A stretch of 13,797 bases of DNA from Mucilaginibacter sp. (GTDB lineage: Bacteria; Bacteroidota; Bacteroidia; Sphingobacteriales; Sphingobacteriaceae), in the NCBI GenBank assembly GCA_028288315.1, contig JAQBNY010000103.1, positions 1 to 13,797 on the forward strand, read 5' to 3'. The position numbers and the translations under genes were made by a program. The notes below the pieces were generated by a model. That model was not told the origin of the DNA. It made no database searches and saw nothing but the letters and a program-made list of their open reading frames with translations. Positions within the stretch are counted from its first letter, which is position 1, and every line of letters begins with the position of its first letter. Shown here in pieces: positions 7,477-13,797 of the stretch.

Positions 7477-9264
7477 ATGGAAAAACATGTTTATCAGACC
7501 GGTTTAGTTGGCAATTGCGCCTTTCTTGCCCACATTAACAAAAACACTAATATTGAATGGATGTGCTGGCCACGGTTTGATAGTCCGTTTGTATTTGGTG
7601 GTTTGCTGGATACCAATAAGGGCGGCGAATTTTCTATTCTGCCACAAGGTGAGTTCACTTCGAGACAATATTATTTAGAAAACACTAACGTATTACGTAC
7701 CGAGATCACCTGCACTCACGGCAAATACAGGGTAACAGATTTTGCACCAAGGTTTTTTGTACATAGTAGATATTTTAAGCCACTGATTTTAATTCGTAAA
7801 ATAGAATCATTAGAAGGTACTCCCCGTATTAAGGTTAAATGCGAGCCTGTTTGTGATTATGGCCGTACAAAGCAGGACAGGCTACAAGGCAGCGACTCAA
7901 TAGAGTTTACGGGGTGTGGTGAAAAAATGACCTTAACATCAAACATCTCTCTTGCTTACCTTATAGATGAAGAATACTTTTCATTAAATGAAACTAAATA
8001 CCTGCTGTTAAACTACGGTGCAGAATTTGAGGGATCATTGATAAGTACATCAGAAGAATATCTGCGTGAAACTATTGAATACTGGCGCTTGTGGATAAAG
8101 CACTCTTCCATTGCAACCTTTTATCAGCCGTATGTAGTGCGATCAGCGCTGGTATTAAAGATCCATCAATATGAAGATACCGGCGCAATCATTGCTGCAA
8201 GTACCAGCAGCTTACCTGAGTTTCCGGGGAGTGAACGTAATTGGGATTATCGTTATTGCTGGCTCAGAGACACATATTATGTATTAACATCACTTAACCA
8301 CATTGGTCATTTTGAAGAAATGGAGCGTTACTTTAATTATGTAACAGATATTTCTTTTTCAGAAGGAGACAGTTTCCGGTATCAGCCTTTGTATAGCATT
8401 ACCGGTAAAAAGGACCTGAATGAAACCATAATGGAACACCTGGATGGTTACATGGGCAACAAGCCTGTACGTATTGGTAACCAGGCATCAGAGCATATTC
8501 AGAATGATATTTACGGGCAAGTGCTCATATCATTGTTGCCATTATACACCGATCATCGCTTTGTTTTTAGTGAGAGAAAAGATTCTGACAGGTGGATAAA
8601 ATTCCTGCTAAGTAAAATAGAGCGCACCATTGATGAGAAGGATGCCGGTATATGGGAGTTTAGGAACATTGCACACATACATTGCTATAGCAACCTGTTT
8701 CAATGGGCAGGTTGTAATGCTGCAGAGAAAATTGCCAAAACTATAGGTAATACAGAATTGCTTGAAAAAGCACAACAATTAAAAGCACGTGCCGCGGTTC
8801 ATATTGAAAGTTGTTATGATACCGAACGAAAAGTTTATACACATGCAGCGGGAAGCCCGCATTTAGATGCCAGTACACTGCAGCTAATAATGATGAATTA
8901 CATTGACCCGGCATCGCAAAAAGCAAAAGATCATTTGATAGCATTAGAGCAGGAGCTTAAAACAGAGGGCGGGCTATTTTATCGGTACATCCACAATGAT
9001 GATTTTGGCAAGCCTAAAACAACTTTTTTGATTTGCGCTTTCTGGTATGTAGAAGCCCTGGCTTGTGTTGGCAGGCTGGATGATGCAATACGAGAGTTTG
9101 AAAAGTTGATGAAGTACTGCAACCACTTGTTGCTATTTAGTGAGGATGTTGATGAAAAAACGGGCAGCCAGTGGGGAAACTTCCCGCAAGCTTACAGCCA
9201 CGTGGGCTTAATGAATGCTGCCTACAGGATAGCAATAAAGCTTGACCGGCCTATATTTTTGTAA
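7477..9264 (+). CDS. GH15 family glycoside hydrolase (glucoamylase/trehalase type), cytosolic
   Basis: This 595-residue enzyme has the common bacterial GH15 layout. An N-terminal super-beta-sandwich (about 1-205) begins with GLVGNCAFLAHI and IEWMCWPRFDSPFVFGGLLD (26-45). An (alpha/alpha)6 barrel follows, with SSLPEFPGSERNWDYRYCWLRD at 244-265, GIWEFR with predicted general acid E394, and LFSEDVDE with predicted base E556 before GNFPQAYSHVGL (567-578). Members release beta-glucose from alpha-glucan non-reducing ends, or hydrolyse trehalose (actinobacterial GH15 trehalases). The sequence alone does not decide which. No signal peptide is present, so the substrate is intracellular: glycogen, maltodextrin or trehalose. 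The MscS gene starts 2 nt after the stop, so the two are one transcription unit; the receiver gene lies 97 bp upstream. The ATG at 7477 gives the standard family N-terminus. No Shine-Dalgarno sequence is seen. Confidence 0.92.
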   Translation: MEKHVYQTGLVGNCAFLAHINKNTNIEWMCWPRFDSPFVFGGLLDTNKGGEFSILPQGEFTSRQYYLENTNVLRTEITCTHGKYRVTDFAPRFFVHSRYFKPLILIRKIESLEGTPRIKVKCEPVCDYGRTKQDRLQGSDSIEFTGCGEKMTLTSNISLAYLIDEEYFSLNETKYLLLNYGAEFEGSLISTSEEYLRETIEYWRLWIKHSSIATFYQPYVVRSALVLKIHQYEDTGAIIAASTSSLPEFPGSERNWDYRYCWLRDTYYVLTSLNHIGHFEEMERYFNYVTDISFSEGDSFRYQPLYSITGKKDLNETIMEHLDGYMGNKPVRIGNQASEHIQNDIYGQVLISLLPLYTDHRFVFSERKDSDRWIKFLLSKIERTIDEKDAGIWEFRNIAHIHCYSNLFQWAGCNAAEKIAKTIGNTELLEKAQQLKARAAVHIESCYDTERKVYTHAAGSPHLDASTLQLIMMNYIDPASQKAKDHLIALEQELKTEGGLFYRYIHNDDFGKPKTTFLICAFWYVEALACVGRLDDAIREFEKLMKYCNHLLLFSEDVDEKTGSQWGNFPQAYSHVGLMNAAYRIAIKLDRPIFL

Positions 9265-9266
9265 AG

Positions 9267-10382
9267 ATGGGAAAGCAAATAAATTTGTTATCAAAAAATT
9301 TGTCGCCCTGGGTATGGAACCTGGTTGTGATTGCTTTTGTACTGCTTATTGGCTTTGTGTTTAAGTTTATAGTTACCTTATTATTAAACTATTATAAAAA
9401 TAAAAAAGCGGCAGATTACTCTTTCTTCCGGTCGCTGGTTACGCATTTAAGTAAGCCGTTAAATCACTTTATACCTTTACTTACGCTAAATATTATACTG
9501 CCTTACCTTACCCTGAAAGATGTTTATGAGGATACCCTTAAAACCTGGTTGGGTATATTTCTGCTTATTTCTTTCTCAAATCTTTTAATGAATGCAATTA
9601 AAATATTGGAGGATTATGTTTACCACAAGTACGATTTCAATAAGGAAGATAATTTAAAAGAGCGTAAGATTCGTACTCAACTGCAGTTTATACGTAGAGT
9701 GGCCACGGTAGTTATTATACTTATAACTGTTTCTCTCATTTTATTAAGCTTTGATAATGTAAGAAAGCTAGGCGCCGGTTTGTTAACAGGTGTGGGTATA
9801 GGCGGAATAATTATTGGTTTTGCAGCCCAGAAGTCGTTGGGTAATTTGTTGGCAGGCTTCCAGATAGCATTCACACAACCCATCAGGATTGATGATGTAC
9901 TGGTAGTTGAGGGCGAATGGGGCAGAGTAGAGGATATTACGCTTACCTATGTGGTGTTAAATATATGGGATGAGCGCAGGCTTATTTTGCCTATTAATTA
10001 TTTTATTGAAAAGCCGTTCCAAAACTGGACACGTAGCACGTCAGAATTACTGGGAACTGTATTTTTATATGTTGATTATAACGTACCGGTTGATATATTG
10101 AGGACAGAATTGACCCGATTGCTCAATGAATCGCCATTATGGGACAAACGGGTAGGTATTTTACAGGTGACAGATGTTAAGGAACACACTATAGAATTGC
10201 GTGCGCTGGTAAGTGCCAGAAATTCATCGCAGGCGTTTGATCTAAGGTGCTATATCAGAGAGAATCTTATCAAATTTTTGAGTGAAAATTATCCGGACAG
10301 CTTGCCTAAGAACAGATATGTGCTTGACCAGTTCCCGCCGGATAAACTCTCCGAATTGCCTGGCTCCAAAAAGGATTTTTAA
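9267..10382 (+). CDS. MscS-family small-conductance mechanosensitive ion channel
   Basis: This 371-residue inner-membrane channel opens under membrane tension and lets solutes escape during osmotic downshift. Likely membrane segments are 15-40, 68-84 (weak), 92-112 and 143-162, followed by the pore helix 167-200, which is rich in Gly/Ala (GAGLLTGVGIGG, then GFAAQKSLGNLLAGF). The MscS beta domain follows, with the signature QPIRIDDVLVVEGEWGRVED (204-223), then RLILPINYF and KPFQNWTR (249-256). The C-terminal alpha/beta domain ends near 350. With more membrane helices than E. coli MscS (three) and greater length (371 against 286), it resembles the YnaI/YbdG-like branch. It is co-transcribed with the GH15 gene (2-nt gap), and a hairpin 18 bp past its stop probably ends the unit. 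Its place beside trehalose genes suggests osmotic protection. Confidence 0.94.
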   Translation: MGKQINLLSKNLSPWVWNLVVIAFVLLIGFVFKFIVTLLLNYYKNKKAADYSFFRSLVTHLSKPLNHFIPLLTLNIILPYLTLKDVYEDTLKTWLGIFLLISFSNLLMNAIKILEDYVYHKYDFNKEDNLKERKIRTQLQFIRRVATVVIILITVSLILLSFDNVRKLGAGLLTGVGIGGIIIGFAAQKSLGNLLAGFQIAFTQPIRIDDVLVVEGEWGRVEDITLTYVVLNIWDERRLILPINYFIEKPFQNWTRSTSELLGTVFLYVDYNVPVDILRTELTRLLNESPLWDKRVGILQVTDVKEHTIELRALVSARNSSQAFDLRCYIRENLIKFLSENYPDSLPKNRYVLDQFPPDKLSELPGSKKDF

Positions 10383-10399
10383 CAATATTGTGTTGTATG

Positions 10400-10427
10400 C
10401 TATTGCAAAATAAGTATTTTGCAATAG
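10400..10427 (+). terminator. Hairpin after the MscS gene, likely transcription terminator
   Basis: The arms CTATTGCAAAATA (10400-10412) and TATTTTGCAATAG (10415-10427) are perfectly complementary, which gives a 12-bp stem with a 4-nt loop once the inner pair opens. It lies 18 bp past the MscS stop and 45 bp before the PQQ dehydrogenase start. No T-run follows the right arm, so it is not a textbook intrinsic terminator; the TTTT lies inside the arm. Another role, such as RNA stability or a protein site, is possible. Confidence 0.55.
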
Positions 10428-10472
10428 GAAATCAATTGTAAACCTGGAGCGTAATACTAATTTATAGCATCA

Positions 10473-12668
10473 ATGAGATCAGCTTATTTATTTTTAGCAG
10501 TTATTCTAGTATCCATAATTTTCAATTCTTGTAAACAATCGGTCTCTAAAAATGAGGATAACTATAACGGTTGGACTACTTATGCAGGTGCTAAGGATGG
10601 CTCACGATACTCTACCAGTGAGGATATTACGTTACAAAATGTTGCTAATTTAAAACAAGCATGGGTATATAGCTCAAATGATAAAGATTCAAGCGGCCGC
10701 ACACAAAACCAGTGTAACCCTATTATGGTTAATGGTGTGTTGTATGGCTCAACTCCCAAGCTTAAACTGTTCTCTTTAAATGCGGCTACTGGCAAGCAAA
10801 ATTGGCTGTTTGACCCTGCTTTGGTAGATACGGTTGGCAGAAACGAGCCCATGGCATACTATAAGGTTAACCGTGGAGTTGTTTACTGGCAGGATGCCAA
10901 CGGAGGGAATAAACGCATATTTTATAACGTAGGCAACAAGGTATATTGTATTGATGTGGCTGAAGGTAAGCCCATTAATAATTTTGGTAATGGCGGATAT
11001 ATAGACATGACCGAAAATGTAGGCCGCAAGATTTATTCATTCGTATCATCAACAACACCGGGAGTAATATATAAGAATACATTGATTATGGGCGTGCGTG
11101 TTTCAGAAAGTGAAGATGCCGCTCCTGCACCAATACGGGCCTATGATGTGCTTACGGGTAAACTCCGCTGGAGTTTCAATACTATACCGCATCCCGGCGA
11201 AAGAGGTTACGAGACTTGGGAGAATAAAGATGCCTGGAAAAGTCTGGGAGGCGCAAACAACTGGGCAGGGATGTCGCTTGATGAGGCCCGTGGCATAGTT
11301 TACATCCCAACGGGAGCAATTGGCGGCGATTTTTATGGTGGAAACAGGAAGGGACAAAACCTTTACGCTAACTCATTAATAGCACTTGATGCTGCAACCG
11401 GTAAATACATATGGCATTTTCAATTCGTCCATCATGATCTTTGGGACCGCGACTTACCGGCGAATCCTAATCTCTTAACCATAAAACATAATGGTAAAAA
11501 TGTAGATGTAGTTGCACAGATAACCAAGCATGGCTATATATTTATGTTTAACGGTGTAACGGGGGAGCCTATATTTCCTATTAATGAAAAAGACGTGCCT
11601 ACTAATGGGCTGCCGGGCGAAAAGCCATGGCCTACCCAGCCTATACCATCATTGCCCGAGCCTTTTGCGCGTCAAAAATTTGCGCCGGAGGATGTAACGG
11701 ACCTTACACCTGCAACGCATAAGGATATGATGGAGAAATATCTGAAAGTAAAGAATAGGGTAATGTTTAGTCCGCCAAGTAAGGAGGGGGGCTGGATATT
11801 CCCCGGCTTTGATGGAGGTGGCGAGTGGGGTGGTGCAGCTGTAGACCAGCAAACCAAAATAATGTATATTAATTGTAGCGAGTTACCCTGGATACAGATG
11901 ATGATAGATGTGCCCAAGAATAATATGAATGATAAGTCATTAGCCGGGGCAGGGCATGCTATATATAACCAGCGTTGTATTGCTTGTCATGGGGTTGATT
12001 TGAAAGGCAACGGGTCTACCATACCAGCATTGATTAATCTGGAGAAAAAATTTACCGAGCAGCAGACTAAAAACGTTATTGATAACGGCCGTAACATGAT
12101 GCCGTCATTTAAAGCCATACCCGAAGGGGAGAAGAAAGCCTTGCTTACCTTTCTATTAAAGATTCCTGAAAAAGAAGCCGCCGGTCCTGCCAGTAGAGGG
12201 GGAATACAACCTGTAGAAAAGATAGACAAAACGGCATTACCCCCTGCACCGTACACCATGGCTGGTTATACCCGATTTGTTGATAAAGATGGTTATCCCG
12301 GCATTAAACCACCATGGGGTACACTTAATGCCGTTGACCTTACCTCGGGTAAATTATTATGGAAAGTGCCATTGGGAGAATTTGCTGAACTAACCAAAAA
12401 AGGGATACCAATTACCGGCACCGAAAACTATGGCGGCCCATTGGTTACTAAAGGAGGACTTGTTTTTATAGCAGCCACCAAGGATGAAAAGATTCGTGCT
12501 TTTAATAAAAAAACCGGCAAAATGGTTTGGCAGGCTAACCTGCCTGCCGCCGGGTATGCCACCCCTGCAACGTATGAAATAAATGGCAAGCAATACATTG
12601 TAATTGCATGCGGTGGAGGTAAGTTAGGCAGTAAATCAGGCGATAGTTATGTGGCGTTTTCGTTGTAG
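10473..12668 (+). CDS. PQQ-dependent dehydrogenase lipoprotein with internal cytochrome c domain
   Basis: This 731-residue quinoprotein of the glucose dehydrogenase-like group oxidises an alcohol or aldose outside the cytoplasm and passes electrons to its own haem. The signal peptide (1-19) ends before C20 in a relaxed lipobox (FNSC), so it is a lipoprotein. The propeller starts at WTTYAGAKDGSRYS (34-47). The motif HHDLWDRDLPA (320-330) holds the Asp, probably D325, matching the catalytic Asp of membrane glucose dehydrogenase. A class I cytochrome c domain is inserted at about 490-565, with haem site CIACH (502-506) and likely axial ligand M543 (NMMPSF). The propeller then resumes (WGTLNAVDLTSGKLLW, 615-630; GGPLVTKGGLVFIAAT, 654-669) and closes with KQYIVIACGGG. 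The substrate cannot be named. No PQQ synthesis genes are in view. A hairpin separates it from the MscS gene, so it probably has its own promoter. Its stop faces the next gene's stop across 4 bp. Confidence 0.92.
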   Translation: MRSAYLFLAVILVSIIFNSCKQSVSKNEDNYNGWTTYAGAKDGSRYSTSEDITLQNVANLKQAWVYSSNDKDSSGRTQNQCNPIMVNGVLYGSTPKLKLFSLNAATGKQNWLFDPALVDTVGRNEPMAYYKVNRGVVYWQDANGGNKRIFYNVGNKVYCIDVAEGKPINNFGNGGYIDMTENVGRKIYSFVSSTTPGVIYKNTLIMGVRVSESEDAAPAPIRAYDVLTGKLRWSFNTIPHPGERGYETWENKDAWKSLGGANNWAGMSLDEARGIVYIPTGAIGGDFYGGNRKGQNLYANSLIALDAATGKYIWHFQFVHHDLWDRDLPANPNLLTIKHNGKNVDVVAQITKHGYIFMFNGVTGEPIFPINEKDVPTNGLPGEKPWPTQPIPSLPEPFARQKFAPEDVTDLTPATHKDMMEKYLKVKNRVMFSPPSKEGGWIFPGFDGGGEWGGAAVDQQTKIMYINCSELPWIQMMIDVPKNNMNDKSLAGAGHAIYNQRCIACHGVDLKGNGSTIPALINLEKKFTEQQTKNVIDNGRNMMPSFKAIPEGEKKALLTFLLKIPEKEAAGPASRGGIQPVEKIDKTALPPAPYTMAGYTRFVDKDGYPGIKPPWGTLNAVDLTSGKLLWKVPLGEFAELTKKGIPITGTENYGGPLVTKGGLVFIAATKDEKIRAFNKKTGKMVWQANLPAAGYATPATYEINGKQYIVIACGGGKLGSKSGDSYVAFSL

Positions 12669-12672
12669 CGAT

Positions 12673-12906
12673 TTAAGTAAAGTGTTCTAATTCATCAGCT
12701 ATTAAATGCACCAGCTGTTTATCTAAGTTTCCGGGGTTTTTACAAACAGTTAAATGTTCATGTGGGTCGGGGGTAAAACTGACGATCAGTATGTCATCTT
12801 TAAACACCTCGAACTTACATTTCTCACCTTCATGGTGCAGATAATCCCTTACTTCAAAATCCAATTCTTCTTTACCTTGTTTAATCTTTATATCAAATCT
12901 TTCCAT
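12673..12906 (-). CDS. Hypothetical small protein, 77 residues
   Basis: I do not recognise this family. The 77-residue protein begins MERFDIKIKQGKEELDFEV and is soluble, acidic and charged, with alternating strand-like segments (FEVRDYLHH, CKFEVFKDDILIVSF) and a C-terminal helix (NLDKQLVHLIADELEHF), so an alpha/beta fold is likely. There are two Cys (30 and 55) and several His, but no clear metal motif. The frame stays open upstream to an ATG at 13119, but that extension overlaps the divergent oxidase gene and has low-complexity, non-protein-like sequence, so the Met at 12906 is preferred. It is convergent with the PQQ dehydrogenase (4-bp gap) and divergent from the FAD oxidase. It is probably real because it has a coherent composition. 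Confidence 0.65.
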   Translation of the reverse strand: MERFDIKIKQGKEELDFEVRDYLHHEGEKCKFEVFKDDILIVSFTPDPHEHLTVCKNPGNLDKQLVHLIADELEHFT

Positions 12907-13069
12907 GGGTAAATTATAATGATATTGAAGATAGAACCCATAGTGCACTATATTGTTGCAAAATTTATGTTGATACACTATTTTTATTTGTTTGAAAATG
13001 CGGAGATTTACAGAGCTTGCCGTTATGCCGTTATCAATATGAGCCAAAATTATATGCCCGATCATTGTG
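12907..13069. promoter_or_regulatory. Divergent promoter region between small protein gene and FAD oxidase
   Basis: This AT-rich spacer of 163 bp must hold promoters for both flanking genes. The clearest element is the perfect palindrome at 12940-12951. No confident -33/-7 pair was placed, and no Shine-Dalgarno sequence precedes either start. Confidence 0.5.
12940..12951. repeat. Perfect 12-bp palindrome ATAGTGCACTAT, candidate operator
   Basis: The 12 bases equal their own reverse complement. They lie 34 bp upstream of the small-protein start and about 119 bp before the oxidase start. With no spacer between half-sites it is a poor RNA hairpin but a plausible dimer-binding DNA site. The regulator is unknown. 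Confidence 0.4.
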
Positions 13070-13797
13070 ATGAATATTGAAGAAGAACTAAGTAAGATAT
13101 TACCTTCCGTCCGCATCAAAACCCGTTATATTGATCTTGTATCATATGCGTCTGACGCGGGCTTTTATTATTTGGTGCCTAAGGCGGTGGTTCAGCCTGC
13201 TACGGAAATGGAAATTGTTTCCTTATTTAAATTCTCTCATCAATATAATATTCCGTTAGTGTTCCGCACAGGTGGTACAAGCCTTTCCGGGCAATCTATT
13301 ACCGATGGCATACTGGTAGATCTTAGTCAGTTTTGGGATAAGATAACCATCGAAGCATCTGGAGACTTAGTACGCGTACAGCCGGGTATAACCGGGCAAA
13401 TGGTTAATACTTATTTAAAAAAGCACAAAAGGAAGATAGGGCCAGATCCATCAAGCATAAGCGCCGCCATGATGGGGGGCATTTTATCAAATAATGCAAG
13501 CGGTATGTGTTGCGGTGTTAAGCTAAACTCTTATCATACTACTAAATACATAAAGTTTATTTTGCCTGATGGGAAAGTCTTCAGCACTGAAAACATGGAT
13601 GACTATGCACGCTTCCAGGATGAATGTTCCGAGCTTTGCCAGGTGCTAAAAGATATTAAAGTCCGCATTGAAACAAACAAGGCGTTATACAATAAAATAA
13701 GGAATAAGTACCAAACCAAAAATACAGTTGGTTATTCACTGAACGCGTTTATTGATCATGCATATCCCTTAGATATAATGGCGCATTTGTTAATTGG
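13070..13797 (+). CDS. FAD-linked oxidase, D-lactate dehydrogenase/GlcD type (3' end outside window)
   Basis: The first 242 codons are visible and stay open to the edge. They carry the N-terminal FAD-binding (PCMH-type, FAD_binding_4) domain: DLVSYASDAGFYYLVPKAVV (22-41), the FAD pyrophosphate loop RTGGTSLSGQS (66-76), GILVDLSQF, VRVQPGITG (101-109), and GPDPSSISAAMMGGILSNNASG (124-145), all typical of 2-hydroxyacid oxidases. In many Bacteroidota this domain begins a protein of about 900-1,000 residues with a C-terminal Fe-S cluster domain that oxidises D-lactate or a similar 2-hydroxyacid to feed the quinone pool. Whether that is so here cannot be seen. The start is ATG 13070, because upstream ATGs at 13039 and 13054 are out of frame. 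It has its own promoter in the divergent spacer. The substrate is unassigned. Confidence 0.88.
   Translation, partial: MNIEEELSKILPSVRIKTRYIDLVSYASDAGFYYLVPKAVVQPATEMEIVSLFKFSHQYNIPLVFRTGGTSLSGQSITDGILVDLSQFWDKITIEASGDLVRVQPGITGQMVNTYLKKHKRKIGPDPSSISAAMMGGILSNNASGMCCGVKLNSYHTTKYIKFILPDGKVFSTENMDDYARFQDECSELCQVLKDIKVRIETNKALYNKIRNKYQTKNTVGYSLNAFIDHAYPLDIMAHLLI

Noticed and set aside
10436..10465. A Bacteroidota-type promoter before the PQQ gene (ATTG, 19 bp, TAATTTAT)
   Set aside because: It matches the TTTG/TAnnTTTG consensus only partly and would put the transcript start almost on the ATG.
12907..13119. An N-terminal extension of the 77-residue protein to an ATG at 13119
   Set aside because: It would overlap the divergent FAD oxidase start at 13070 and consists of non-protein-like sequence; the internal Met at 12906 gives a clean short protein.

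Overview
The window comes from a low-to-moderate GC bacterium, most likely a Bacteroidota member of the Sphingobacteriaceae (Mucilaginibacter/Pedobacter-like). The signs are AT-rich spacers, no clear Shine-Dalgarno sequence in front of any gene, a Bacteroidota-style lipoprotein PQQ dehydrogenase carrying an internal cytochrome c, and the general look of the proteins. This taxonomic call is a judgement from sequence style, not from a search.

Left half (1-6894, minus strand): a tightly packed operon that turns glycogen or linear alpha-glucans into trehalose. In transcription order it holds a glycogen debranching enzyme (glgX/treX), malto-oligosyltrehalose trehalohydrolase (treZ) and malto-oligosyltrehalose synthase (treY). 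The treY frame does not stop where TreY should end. It runs on without a break into the N-terminus of a GH77 4-alpha-glucanotransferase (amylomaltase, MalQ) and leaves the window still open. The last gene is therefore a TreY-MalQ fusion, the most notable object here. Debranching supplies linear chains, TreY makes the terminal alpha,alpha-1,1 bond, TreZ releases trehalose, and a fused MalQ could re-lengthen the short maltodextrins that TreY/TreZ leave behind.

Middle (6895-10427, plus strand): a 110-bp divergent spacer with a short inverted repeat, then a single-domain response-regulator-like protein whose acidic metal-binding pair is replaced by Ser-Thr. Next come a cytosolic GH15 enzyme (glucoamylase or trehalase type) and, two bases later, an MscS-family mechanosensitive channel. 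A strong hairpin follows the channel gene. A trehalose-making operon facing a GH15 enzyme coupled to an MscS channel suggests an osmolyte build-up and release locus (inference).

Right part (10473-13797): a PQQ-dependent dehydrogenase lipoprotein with an internal c-type haem domain, a convergent small protein of unknown function (77 aa), a divergent spacer with a perfect 12-bp palindrome, and the first 242 codons of an FAD-linked oxidase of the D-lactate dehydrogenase/GlcD type. No RNA genes, insertion sequences, CRISPR arrays or prophage genes were seen, and no gene-free stretch exceeds 300 bases.
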